From positions 1 to 64,000 of the forward strand of contig JALEGX010000145.1 of the NCBI GenBank assembly GCA_022763485.1: a stretch of DNA of 64,000 bases, read 5' to 3'. Position numbers and translations under genes: made by a program. This document shows positions 36,101 to 44,770 of this stretch, one piece after another. This DNA is from Paracoccaceae bacterium (GTDB lineage: Bacteria; Pseudomonadota; Alphaproteobacteria; Rhodobacterales; Rhodobacteraceae). Each line of letters opens with the position of its first letter. Positions within the stretch are counted from its first letter, which is position 1. Under the pieces are notes generated by a model, which saw nothing but the letters and a program-made list of their open reading frames with translations, did not search any database and had not been told where the DNA came from.

Positions 36101-38043
36101 CTGTCGTCGGTCACTTTCAGCGTGACCGAGTAGTTTCCGGGCTCAGTCCAAGCGTAGCTGACCACCGGCCCCTCGCCCATCGCGCCATCGCCGAAATCCC
36201 ACATGTAGGACAGGATCTGGCCATCCGCGTCGGTGGATGCGCTGGCGTCCAGAGTCGTGGCCTCCGAGACGGATAATGGGCGCTCTGGAGTGCCGAAGCG
36301 GGGCTCCGGTGGGGCGTTCACCTCAATCCGCAAACGATCCATGGCCGTGTCGTTCACCACGCCACTGTCATCGACCACGGTCAGCACGACCGGGTAGATC
36401 CCCGATTGCTCATAGCGGTGGGTCACGGTCGGACCTTGCAGCTTGGTGCCGTCGCCCATGTCCCACAGCCAGCTGCCAATGCTGCCGTCAACATCATAGC
36501 TGGCCGCGCCGGACACGGTGATGGCCTGACCGATGATGGCCGATTGATCGGCGCCCGCTTCGGCCACCGGCGGGAAATTGACCGTAACCAGACGTGTGGC
36601 CACGCCAAAGTCACAGGGATGGCCGCTGTCATCCTCAACCCGCAGGACGGCGCGGTATTCTCCGGGTTTGCCATAGGCGTGGCTGGCCTGTGATCCCGCA
36701 GCCGTTGCGCCATCGCCGAAGCTCCATAGATAGCGCGCAATCGGTGCGTCAGACGCCACTGACCCGGAGCCATCAAACGGCAACGCCTGTCCCGGAGCCA
36801 CGGTGATCGGTGCGCCGGGCGCTGCAATGGGCGCATTGCGGACACGAACGCCGATTTCCGTTTCGTCCCCACGGCCGGGTCGGCTGCCTTCTTCCTGCAC
36901 CCGCAGCCTGACGGTATACCGCCCCGGCATATTGTACCGATGGGCAATCACGCTGCCGGTTCCGGTGGCCCCATCGCCGAAATCCCAGACCGATTGCAGC
37001 GGTGTCAGCCCGGTAGAGCCGGTGCCATCAAAGGCCACCGACCGGCAATCCGCCAGCGGCCGACCGCTGGCCTTGGCCGTTGGGCGTTCCGGCTGGGGCG
37101 CCCGAAAGGGCGGGACGCGCAGTGGGACGGGACGGCCCTGATCATCATAAACGGCCAGCGTCACATCATTGGGGGTCTCAAAGCCCCCCAACAGCGACAA
37201 GGCCAAAGACCCTTCCGGCGCAACGGTGTCTGCCGAGCGCCAGTGATCCTGCCCTGAGATGGGCAGCTCAATGTCGGCATAATCGGTGACCAAAGCCAGA
37301 CGCCCCTTGGCCCCATCAAAGCTCTGGACGGTCAGCGGCCCCGGCGCGGGATCCGCAAACCAGAGCTGCGTGGCGGTGCGCCCGGCCTCCCATCGGACCG
37401 TCGGCTGGTAGGAGAACATCTGCAACCCGTCGGGGGCGCGATCCCGGTCCCGGGCCAGGCTGATACCCACGGAAAACCCGTTGCCATCATCCCCCCCGGT
37501 GCCCAGCGCATCCAGCCGGAACCAGGCCCGACCATCGATGATCTCACCCTGCCGCGCGCGAACCGCGGCGATGGTCACCCACCGGCCATCGGTGCTGCGA
37601 TCGTTGGTATAGATTTTTTCACGCAGCATCCGCCCCAGACCCGCAGGCGGTTCTGCGCCGGTCTTGCGTGGCACCCGCGCATTGTCTGCCACCGGTGTCG
37701 GACGGTCCGCTTCGGAAAACGCGCCGCGCCCGCCGAACACCCGATAGGTGGTTTCGGAGTTGCCGGTGCCGCCATAGGTGAAATCATCCGCGCCGCTGAC
37801 CTCGGGATCGAAAATCCGGACATAGACCCGTTGGCGCTGATCGGCCGGGATCGAGAAGAAGATCCGCTCGCGATGATCGACATCGCCCTCTCTGGACGGG
37901 GCCTGCTGGCCATAGACGACCAAACGCCCCTGCTCCAGCACCGGCCCCGCCGCGCGGGAGGGTGCATTTGCAAGCAACAGTCCAAAAGCCGCCAGTCCCA
38001 ACGCCAGGGCGCGGGGCAAAAAGTTTGAGCGTGCTGTCTTCAT
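33151..38043 (-). CDS. Giant secreted PKD-repeat protein
   Basis: This 1630-residue protein has a signal peptide at the start (MKTARSNFLPRALALGLAAF). In-frame codons upstream of ATG 38043 are unlike any domain. Residues about 35-340 form an unrecognised beta-rich region. The rest is about fifteen consecutive PKD-type beta-sandwich repeats, each near 80-90 residues and centred on WDFGDG or variants (YLWSFGDG, YRWDPGDG, FVWNFGDG), with a conserved PG-x-Y-x-V-x-L strand. No C-terminal anchor, sortase or autotransporter signal is seen. PKD arrays mediate protein or glycan contacts at cell surfaces. It sits between the LysM/FecR gene (65 bases upstream) and the adenylate cyclase gene. Confidence 0.9.
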   Translation of the reverse strand: MKTARSNFLPRALALGLAAFGLLLANAPSRAAGPVLEQGRLVVYGQQAPSREGDVDHRERIFFSIPADQRQRVYVRIFDPEVSGADDFTYGGTGNSETTYRVFGGRGAFSEADRPTPVADNARVPRKTGAEPPAGLGRMLREKIYTNDRSTDGRWVTIAAVRARQGEIIDGRAWFRLDALGTGGDDGNGFSVGISLARDRDRAPDGLQMFSYQPTVRWEAGRTATQLWFADPAPGPLTVQSFDGAKGRLALVTDYADIELPISGQDHWRSADTVAPEGSLALSLLGGFETPNDVTLAVYDDQGRPVPLRVPPFRAPQPERPTAKASGRPLADCRSVAFDGTGSTGLTPLQSVWDFGDGATGTGSVIAHRYNMPGRYTVRLRVQEEGSRPGRGDETEIGVRVRNAPIAAPGAPITVAPGQALPFDGSGSVASDAPIARYLWSFGDGATAAGSQASHAYGKPGEYRAVLRVEDDSGHPCDFGVATRLVTVNFPPVAEAGADQSAIIGQAITVSGAASYDVDGSIGSWLWDMGDGTKLQGPTVTHRYEQSGIYPVVLTVVDDSGVVNDTAMDRLRIEVNAPPEPRFGTPERPLSVSEATTLDASASTDADGQILSYMWDFGDGAMGEGPVVSYAWTEPGNYSVTLKVTDDSGTASALQSLTQVVRVDAAPVANAGADRFVSSSVVRFDGTGSQDADGTVTEWLWDFGDGSAGQGPQPEHIYRSPGRYEVSLRVRDDSGAPLNTARDKMIVMVNAAPIADAGPSQVVAPGEEFQLSASGSLDPDGGIADYLWVFPDGQTARGARTAYSLDQPGLHRIGLTVTDDFPVEPAQDETETLIIVNAQPVAVAGPDRLVAPGDVLTFDAGQSFDPDGQLSGFRWEFDDLGMPLEARVVERAYDTPGTWSAQLVVSDDSGVLNAAASDDVTIRVNAPPVAEAGMDVVSDSLIVTFDGSGSSDPDGDSLIYRWDPGDGSDPIFGPVAKHAYATPGIYPVTLWVDDGNALSNSRASDATRVTVRSRPVANAGGNREVCSGQQLLFDASASLDPDGGLLLYDWDFGDGSTSNIINPTKTYERPGTYPVTLRVRNETGTEWGTATDRIAALVREGPIADAGPDRTVCSNQPIRFDGSGSTDADGAVNAFSWDFGDSKVANGERPLHVFTRPGTYTVTLTITGEALGSCSPLDTDVAEYTVVEAPELVIEAGSVAAQGIAHTFNATLMQEGYDLERASVAWDFGDGATGAGTSAEHVFTQPGEYLVKARVTLPVAEGSAQAQCNQLETQRKITVNAAPMAQLIAPDQASIGQELRFSAAGSSDPDGALAGFVWNFGDGSTARGVEVDHSYASAGDYTVTLTVFDDADVANSAVQRTARINVLPAPDPELLAKAPVCPAVPVAWNIRAPDGADVAWSFGGSSGSAGADVTHSFAKPGVYPVSARIDDGADLPGSIRTYEVYQRVNAAPVALAGPDRLVCPGDRVVFDAGSALDPDGDIQEWLWSFSDGVTLSGKTVDRVFDTSADLSVTLSVRDNSGADGCDVGQDTARILVNAPPQLELGADIETFVGGAHDVLRFSPGTVTDPDGHGVRIRWEFGDGATASGQVARHRFVEPGTYQVTAHAQDATGLQCGQTSDSVTVTANSRP

Positions 38044-38108
38044 CCGTCCTGTTCGTCCCTGTTCAGGGGGCCGCCCATCAGACCCCGGTTGGTCCCGTCC
38101 CTTCAGCG

Positions 38109-40439
38109 TCAATAGAATGCGATGTTCCCGGCATAATCCTCGACCGAGATCTCGATCAGCTCCAGCTCTCCGGGCTGCGCGGCCAGACTGGCCAGACACA
38201 CGCCCGAGCTGTTGTCACAGCGCAGGAAGCCTGCCTGCTCCTGCCCTCCGACTTCGATGACATAAGAGGCCACCTGCCGCAGGCCGCTTTCGTCCCGTGC
38301 CTCGACCCGCACATCGATACGGTCGCCGCCCCCGCCCGGCCGGCTGACGTCGGCCAGCAGGATCTCTGGCGGATCCAGATCCAGCACCGTCTGCAGCGTC
38401 AGAATCCGGATGTTGCCGACCGCGTCTTCTGCGACCAGCTCAATCGGGTTCGGCCCCGGCAGAAGCTCCAGATCCAAAGTGAAGCGCCCCTCGGTCAGCG
38501 CCACATCACCCCCGTTCAGCCGCAGTCGCGTTGCGTCCGTCACGCGGCCCTCCAGCAACAGCAGCTCATCCCCCGTCGCACGCGGCGGAGGCACATCCAG
38601 CGTCAGCTCGGGTGGGGTCTGATCGCGGATGACCGCAAAGGAGACCTGCCCCTCAACCGCGCCCTGTGGGGACAGGATCTCCATCCTGTAGTCCGCGCGC
38701 TCTTCCCGTGCTGGCACAGAGAAGCCGAACGCCCCGTTGGCGCCGGTCCGGGCCCGCAGAATTGCGTCCCCATCGGCCGTACGGACCACAAGATCCGTAT
38801 CAGCACCCGCGTCGCTGGTCCCGGACAGGGAAATCGTTTCCGACCGGGTGACATAGGCGTCCCCGACGCGGGGCAGCGCATCGGAAAGCGTGATCTGCAC
38901 GCTGGACGCGGGGCGATAAACCACTTCTACGCGGCGGGACGTGATGTTCCCGGCGCGATCCGTGGACACAAGCTCCAGCGCATTCTGCCCCGGTACAAGG
39001 GACACCTGCGCCAGCAGCGAACCATCCGCTGCGGGCTGCACCCGCTGCCCGTTCAGCTTCAGCGTGACATCCGGTTCCGTTGCCGCCAACAGCTCCACCT
39101 GCGGGGCGCTGACCAGACTGCCAGTAGCCGGCGACAGGATCGCCAGATAAGGCGGGCTGTTGTCGGTGCGCATTTCAAATTCGCGCCGCGGGCTCCACTC
39201 GCCGGGTAGGCCAAGCTGATCCAGCGCCGCAACCCGCCAGTGATACCGCCCCGGCGGCAAGCCTGTGGCAACAAATCCGGTGTCGGGAATGCCCCATTCG
39301 GACACCTGCATCTGATTGAACCCAATGTCCCGCGCCACCTCCAGCCAATAGGCCTTGGCCCCGTCGAACGCGTCCCAGTCCAATTCCGCCGCCCCGTTGA
39401 ACAACAACGCATCATCCGCGGGCGCGACCAAGGCGACACTTGTCAGAACCGCGGTACGCTCAGCCCGCTGGCCCGCCAGCACCACCCCCTGATTTTCGCC
39501 GACCATGATTTTCCCCGCCCCGGTCTGGATCTCCAGATCCGGGGTGTCATAGTTCACGAAGCGAGCCCCGTTCTGATCGTTCTTGATCCAGAAGTCCGAC
39601 GATTCCGTCATGGTTTTGACGCCGGGCACGTCGATTTCGAAACTCGTATTGTCCGACAGCTGGTTGAGCAGCGCATAGAAATCCCCGTTGGCCAGCGACA
39701 CTTTGGTCACTTCGCCACCGGTTAGCGGGTCCGACCGCATCCGCTGGATCGTCGCATTGGAATTCGCGTTGAGCCGCAGCCGCGACAGGTCCCTGAAGGT
39801 GATCTGCGTGGTCGAGTTGGACAGCGTGCGCATCCGCTCAAACTCGACAAGGATATCATGCAGGCTGCGGTCCGACCACGAAGGTTCTGCGGGGGCACGC
39901 CCCTCGACATCGCCCTGAACATCAGACACGACCGCTTCCGCCGCGCGGTCCCGCTGGGCCTTGGAAATCTCAAGCGCTTCCGTGGCAAACCCTGTCGCGA
40001 TGCTGGAGAAAGACACCACTTCGGACCATTCGCCGACCTCACGCTGCAGGACAGCCGTTTCACGATTTTCGATGGCTTGTCCGATTTCGACCGGAGCAAA
40101 GATCCTTGCCCCTTCGGAATTGGCTTTCTGGATCACCTCAAGCGAGGCCTTCAGGGCAACATCAGCTGCCCGAACCTGTTGCACAGGCAATCGCAGAATG
40201 GCGCCGGGCACAAGATCGGCGGGAGAGGCAATTCCGTTGAGCCTCAGCACGACGGGCCACAGATCGGAATCCCCCAAGTGCTCGCCCACAACCCCGCGCA
40301 GCGTATCAGTGGCGCGGAACTCCACGGCAAGCAGAGGCGCGTTCAGGCTGTCCCCACGCGCAGCACCCGCCGAAAATGCCAGGATCAGGCTTAACGACAG
40401 GCTCAAGAAACGTTCAACAATACCCCCAGTGCCAACCAC
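38109..40439 (-). CDS. Secreted LysM, FecR and Ig-like domain protein
   Basis: This 776-residue exported protein starts at GTG 40439, which has GGGGGA at good spacing. A signal peptide covers about residues 1-29. A LysM-like peptidoglycan-binding segment spans about 38-86 (TLRGVVGEHLGDSDLWPVVL, ending in PGAILRLP). A FecR domain lies at about 215-335 and a fibronectin-III-like unit at about 350-425 (GRYHWRVAALDQLG). Several Ig-like units follow, rich in PGQNALELVSTDRAGN-type strands. The layout suggests attachment to the cell wall and sensing or scaffolding. It heads the operon with the PKD protein and the adenylate cyclase. FecR here is without a sigma factor, so it is not a classical iron-dicitrate regulator. 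Confidence 0.87.
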   Translation of the reverse strand: MVGTGGIVERFLSLSLSLILAFSAGAARGDSLNAPLLAVEFRATDTLRGVVGEHLGDSDLWPVVLRLNGIASPADLVPGAILRLPVQQVRAADVALKASLEVIQKANSEGARIFAPVEIGQAIENRETAVLQREVGEWSEVVSFSSIATGFATEALEISKAQRDRAAEAVVSDVQGDVEGRAPAEPSWSDRSLHDILVEFERMRTLSNSTTQITFRDLSRLRLNANSNATIQRMRSDPLTGGEVTKVSLANGDFYALLNQLSDNTSFEIDVPGVKTMTESSDFWIKNDQNGARFVNYDTPDLEIQTGAGKIMVGENQGVVLAGQRAERTAVLTSVALVAPADDALLFNGAAELDWDAFDGAKAYWLEVARDIGFNQMQVSEWGIPDTGFVATGLPPGRYHWRVAALDQLGLPGEWSPRREFEMRTDNSPPYLAILSPATGSLVSAPQVELLAATEPDVTLKLNGQRVQPAADGSLLAQVSLVPGQNALELVSTDRAGNITSRRVEVVYRPASSVQITLSDALPRVGDAYVTRSETISLSGTSDAGADTDLVVRTADGDAILRARTGANGAFGFSVPAREERADYRMEILSPQGAVEGQVSFAVIRDQTPPELTLDVPPPRATGDELLLLEGRVTDATRLRLNGGDVALTEGRFTLDLELLPGPNPIELVAEDAVGNIRILTLQTVLDLDPPEILLADVSRPGGGGDRIDVRVEARDESGLRQVASYVIEVGGQEQAGFLRCDNSSGVCLASLAAQPGELELIEISVEDYAGNIAFY

Positions 40440-40613
40440 GACACATGTCCCCCGGGTTGGTTCGCTAAAATACTGCTCGAAATTACATCTATTCTTCGCG
40501 CTCCCTGACCATGGGGCAAGAAAAATCGCACTTTTTCAGGCTTTCGCTATCGGGATGACGCCGAATAACCTGCCAAAATCAGTGATTGTTGCACGGGCAG
40601 AAACAGTAAGCCC

Positions 40614-41075
40614 CTATTCGGGGCGCACGGGTTGATTGTGCTTGATGCTGCGCAACACCACATTGGTCTGTGCGCTGGCAACGGCGGGCAAACGGAACAG
40701 AAACTCCTCCAGAAACCGGTTGTAGCTTTCCAGATCCCGGGTCAGGACGCGCAGGTGATAGTCGGCCTGACCGGTGGTGGCATAGCAGTCCTGAATGCGG
40801 TCATTGCGTTCCACGGCCTCAATGAACTCCACGATTTTTTCCGGGTCGTGCCGGGTCAGATGCACATGCACGATGGCCTGAAATCCCAGCCCCAATTTCG
40901 CCGGTGAAATGATGGCACCATAGCGCGTGATGATCCCCGCCTCTTCAAAGGCACGCACCCGCCGCCACAGGGCCGAAGCGGACATGCCCACCCGTTCCGC
41001 CAGTTCCGCATTCGACAGCCGCGCATCCTGTTGCAGCAGGGTCAGGATTCGCAGATCGCGGTCATCCAGGATCAT
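40614..41075 (-). CDS. Lrp/AsnC family transcriptional regulator
   Basis: This 153-residue feast/famine regulator has an N-terminal helix-turn-helix (DARLSNAELAERVGMSASAL, about 16-35) and a C-terminal RAM ligand-binding domain (about 68-145, with the segment TTGQADYHLRVL). These proteins bind amino acids and form octamers. It is divergent from the indolepyruvate oxidoreductase gene with a 150-base AT-rich gap between, so it probably controls that gene in response to an aromatic or branched-chain amino acid. The effector is inferred from context. Confidence 0.93.
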   Translation of the reverse strand: MILDDRDLRILTLLQQDARLSNAELAERVGMSASALWRRVRAFEEAGIITRYGAIISPAKLGLGFQAIVHVHLTRHDPEKIVEFIEAVERNDRIQDCYATTGQADYHLRVLTRDLESYNRFLEEFLFRLPAVASAQTNVVLRSIKHNQPVRPE

Positions 41076-41225
41076 TTCTGGACAATCCGTTCATTAAATA
41101 GGCCATTTCTGGTTATTTCACCCACCATTTCGCAAAAGCTAGGAAAATCAGGAGAAAATTTTCACGCCAGATGGGTGAAACTGTCAAGACCCCGCGAACA
41201 GCACGTCAGCAAGGATACCTCAGCC

Positions 41226-44200
41226 ATGACCCGGCTCACCCATGATTTCACCAGCTACCAGTTGGACGACCGCTATGCCCGCACCACGGGCCGGGTGTTC
41301 CTGACCGGCACCCAGGCGCTGACCCGGATCATGCTGGACCAGGCGCGCCGTGACCGCGCCGCCGGGTTGAACACGGGCGGCTTTGTCTCGGGCTATCGCG
41401 GTTCCCCGCTGGGGGGTGTGGATCTTGAGATGTGGCGCTCACGCGATCGGCTGAAAGCCAACAACATCACCTTCATGCCCGCCGTGAACGAGGATCTGGG
41501 CGCCACCGCCGTTCTGGGTGCCCAGCAGGCCGTTCTGGACCCCCATTGCGAGGTCGAAGGCCTGTTTTCCATGTGGTACGGCAAGGGCCCAGGCGTGGAT
41601 CGGTCCGGGGACGCGCTCAAGCATGGCAACGCCTATGGGTCCTCCCCCAAAGGCGGTGTGCTGGTGGTGGCGGGGGATGACCACGGGTGCGTCAGCTCTT
41701 CGATGCCGCATCAGTCCGACGTGGCCTTCATGTCCTGGTTCATGCCAGTGCTGAACCCCGCCACCATCGATGAATTCCTGACCTATGGCGAATATGGCTT
41801 TGCCCTGTCGCGCTATTCGGGTACCTGGGTCGGGTTCAAAGCGGTGTCCGAAACCGTGGAAAGTGGCCGTTCGGTCGAACTGCGCCCGGACCGTGCCTTT
41901 GCCCTGCCCGAACTGCCCGATTATCCCGGCGGGCTGCATGTGCGCCTGGCCGACCTGCCCAGCCCCGAAATCGAAACCCGCATCCAGGCCAAGATCAAGG
42001 CGGTGCGGGCATTCGCCGAGGCCAACCCGATTGACGAGCGGGTCTATGACATCGAGGACGCCAAATTCGGCTTTGTCACCACCGGCAAAGGCCATCTGGA
42101 CCTAATGGAGGCGCTGCGTCTGCTGGGCCTGGATGAGGCCGCCTGCCGGCGCCTGGGCATCGACATCTACAAGGTCGGCATGGTCTGGCCGCTGGCGCGC
42201 CGCAACGCGCTGCGGTTTGTGCATGGCAAGAAAGAGGTGATGGTTGTCGAGGAAAAACGCGGCATCATCGAAAGCCAGTTCAAGGAGTATTTCTACGACT
42301 GGCCCGGCAACAAACCAGAAAAGATGGTCGGCAAATACGACAGCCACGGCGAGCCGCTGATCCCCTGGACCGGAGAGCTCAACCCGCTGATGCTGGCGCC
42401 GATCATCGCCAGGCGGCTCGACATTTTCTTCGCAGAAGAAAATCTGCCCGCCCGCGCCGCAGCGCTGGTGCAAACTCCGCCGCCGGTGCTGAACATTCCC
42501 GGCGCCACCCGCACGCCCTATTTCTGTTCGGGCTGCCCGCACAACACCTCGACCAAGGTGCCCGAGGGCAGCAGCGCCAAATCCGGCATCGGCTGTCACG
42601 TCATGGCCAGCTGGATGGACCGCGAAACCGCCGGATACGCCCAGATGGGCGGTGAAGGCGTGCCCTGGACCGTGGCCTCGCAGTTCAACGGCGGCAAACA
42701 TGTGTTCCAGAACCTCGGCGAAGGCACCTGGTATCACTCCGGCTCGCTCGCCATTCGCCAGGCAGTCGCGGCGAACACCAACATCACCTACAAGATCCTC
42801 TACAATGACGCGGTCGCCATGACCGGCGGCCAACCCGTGGACGGACCGGTCAGCGTGTCCGGCATCGCCCAGACCTGCCGCGCCGAAGGGGTCAGCCGCA
42901 TCGCGCTGGTTTCGGACGACATAACCAAATTCACCCGCGCCGACTTCCCCGCCGGAACCACGTTCCACGACCGCGCCGAGCTGGATACGGTCCAGCGCGA
43001 ACTGCGCGAGGTCAAAGGCGTCAGCGTGTTGATCTACGAACAGACCTGCGCCACCGAAAAGCGTCGCCGCCGCAAGCGCGGCAAGATGGAAGATCCCAAA
43101 CGCTTCGCCTTTATCAACGATCTGGTCTGCGAGGGCTGCGGCGATTGTTCCGTGGAATCCAACTGTCTCAGCGTCGAGCCGGTGGAAACGCCCTTCGGAC
43201 GCAAACGCAAGATCAACCTCAGCTCCTGTAACAAGGATTTCTCCTGCCTCAACGGCTTCTGCCCCTCCTTTGTCACGGTCGAAGGCGCCACACGGCGCAA
43301 ACGCCAGCCCGCCGGGCTGGACATCGACGCGCTGACGCGGGATCTGCCCACCCCGACGCTGCCACCACTCACGGAGCCTTTTGACCTGCTGGTCACCGGG
43401 GTGGGCGGAACCGGTGTGGTCACCGTGGGGCAGCTGATCACCATGGCCGCACATCTGGAGGGCAAAGGCGCCTCGGTGCTCGATTTTACCGGTTTTGCAC
43501 AGAAATTCGGCACGGTCCTGTCCTACATCCGGCTCGCCGCTGGCCCCGATCAGGTGCATCAGGTGCGCATCGACACCGGCGCGGCGGATGCGGTGATCGG
43601 CTGTGATGTGGTGGTTAGCTCGGCGGCCAAGGCCTCGGTGCACTACCGCGACGGCACCCGCATGGTGCTGAACACCGCCGAAATGCCGACCGGAGACCTG
43701 GTGCTGCACCGCGATGCGCAGTTGAAAGTGGCTGAGCGTCACGCTGCCATTGCTGGCGTTGTGGGGGCCGAGAACCTCACCGGGTTTGACGCCAATAAGG
43801 TCGCCGAAACCCTGCTGGGCGATGCGGTGCTGGCCAATGTGATGATGCTGGGCTTTGCCTGGCAACAGGGGCTGGTCCCCGTCAGCCGCATGGCGCTGGA
43901 GCAGGCCATCGTGCTGAACGGCGTCGCCATCGACAAGAACAAGCTCGCCTTCGCCATCGGCAGGACGCTCGCCGCCGACCCCGCGCGCTTGTCCGGACAT
44001 CTGACCGATACGCCTGAGGCCCCGGAGACCCTGGACCAGATGATCGCCCGGCGAGCCGACTTCCTGACTGACTATCAGGACGCCGCCTACGCCCGGCGCT
44101 ACACGGATCGCCTCGCCACCCTGCCCGAGACCTTACGCGAAACGGCCGCCAAATCACTCTTCAAGCTGATGGCCTACAAGGACGAATTCGAAGTCGCCCG

Positions 44201-44615
44201 GCTGCTTAGCGCGCCCGCCTTTGCCGACCGCCTGGCACAGGAGTTCGAGGGGGACTACAAGGTGAACTACCACCTCGCCCCGCCGCTTTTCTCACGCAGG
44301 AAAGACGCCCGCGGCCGCCCGCTGAAACGCGCATTTGGGGACTGGATGACGCCGGTGATGTCCCTGCTGACGCGCGGCAAATCCCTGCGCCACAGTGTAC
44401 TGAACCCGTTTGGCTACCATTCCGAGGCGCGGATGCACCGTGAAACGCTGGCTTGGTACGAAGACCTGTTGACCCGCGCCACAAATGCGGACGCCACCGA
44501 GGTCTGGCAGGAGATCCTGGCCCTGCCGATGGAGATCCGCGGCTACGGCCCGGTACGCGAAGACGCCATCGTAAAGGCCCGCAGGGCTGCTGAGGCGCTC
44601 CTGAAAACTGTGTAA
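41226..44615 (+). CDS. Fused indolepyruvate:ferredoxin oxidoreductase
   Basis: This 1129-residue enzyme decarboxylates aryl 2-keto acids, such as indolepyruvate or phenylpyruvate, to acyl-CoA while reducing ferredoxin. The order is a pyruvate-ferredoxin-oxidoreductase-like N-terminal half and a thiamine diphosphate-binding region (IGCHVMASWMDRE, then YNDAVAMTGGQP). A cysteine cluster for iron-sulfur centres follows (LVCEGCGDCSVESNC and SSCNKDFSCLNGFC), then the gamma domain beginning LLVTGVGGTGVVTVGQL. It unites the IorA and IorB functions in one chain, as is common in aerobic proteobacteria. ATG 41226 follows AAGGA; longer readings run back into the divergent regulator. Confidence 0.92.
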   Translation: MTRLTHDFTSYQLDDRYARTTGRVFLTGTQALTRIMLDQARRDRAAGLNTGGFVSGYRGSPLGGVDLEMWRSRDRLKANNITFMPAVNEDLGATAVLGAQQAVLDPHCEVEGLFSMWYGKGPGVDRSGDALKHGNAYGSSPKGGVLVVAGDDHGCVSSSMPHQSDVAFMSWFMPVLNPATIDEFLTYGEYGFALSRYSGTWVGFKAVSETVESGRSVELRPDRAFALPELPDYPGGLHVRLADLPSPEIETRIQAKIKAVRAFAEANPIDERVYDIEDAKFGFVTTGKGHLDLMEALRLLGLDEAACRRLGIDIYKVGMVWPLARRNALRFVHGKKEVMVVEEKRGIIESQFKEYFYDWPGNKPEKMVGKYDSHGEPLIPWTGELNPLMLAPIIARRLDIFFAEENLPARAAALVQTPPPVLNIPGATRTPYFCSGCPHNTSTKVPEGSSAKSGIGCHVMASWMDRETAGYAQMGGEGVPWTVASQFNGGKHVFQNLGEGTWYHSGSLAIRQAVAANTNITYKILYNDAVAMTGGQPVDGPVSVSGIAQTCRAEGVSRIALVSDDITKFTRADFPAGTTFHDRAELDTVQRELREVKGVSVLIYEQTCATEKRRRRKRGKMEDPKRFAFINDLVCEGCGDCSVESNCLSVEPVETPFGRKRKINLSSCNKDFSCLNGFCPSFVTVEGATRRKRQPAGLDIDALTRDLPTPTLPPLTEPFDLLVTGVGGTGVVTVGQLITMAAHLEGKGASVLDFTGFAQKFGTVLSYIRLAAGPDQVHQVRIDTGAADAVIGCDVVVSSAAKASVHYRDGTRMVLNTAEMPTGDLVLHRDAQLKVAERHAAIAGVVGAENLTGFDANKVAETLLGDAVLANVMMLGFAWQQGLVPVSRMALEQAIVLNGVAIDKNKLAFAIGRTLAADPARLSGHLTDTPEAPETLDQMIARRADFLTDYQDAAYARRYTDRLATLPETLRETAAKSLFKLMAYKDEFEVARLLSAPAFADRLAQEFEGDYKVNYHLAPPLFSRRKDARGRPLKRAFGDWMTPVMSLLTRGKSLRHSVLNPFGYHSEARMHRETLAWYEDLLTRATNADATEVWQEILALPMEIRGYGPVREDAIVKARRAAEALLKTV

Positions 44616-44647
44616 TGTGTAACCGCCCTGAGCCCACGCCCGGTTAT

Positions 44648-44765
44648 GCGAGGCTCTGCCTCGCGCTCCGGAGTATTTTGACGAGAAGAAGAGCTGACGC
44701 GGGCTCATCCTCTTGCCCTAAATATCCCGGGGGTGAGGCCCCTTGAGGCCGAGGGGGCAGAGCCC
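44648..44765. repeat. Intergenic repeat-like element
   Basis: The convergent gap between the oxidoreductase and the TetR gene holds a short hairpin (GCGAGGC at 44648-44654 with GCCTCGC at 44658-44664). After it come CTCCGGAGTATTTTGACGAG and, at 44728-44744, AAATATCCCGGGGGTGA, then GGCC-rich palindromic sequence. Strings of this kind recur between genes of Roseobacter-group genomes in my recollection, as a REP-like element. A single copy is visible here, so the repeat call rests on that knowledge. The hairpins could also terminate both flanking genes. Confidence 0.5.
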
Positions 44766-44770
44766 GCGTT

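Noticed and set aside
33151..38043. Recurrent short DNA motifs resembling a repeat array
   Set aside because: They encode the WDFGDG core of PKD domains at 80-90-residue spacing and vary in sequence, so this is not a CRISPR array or satellite.
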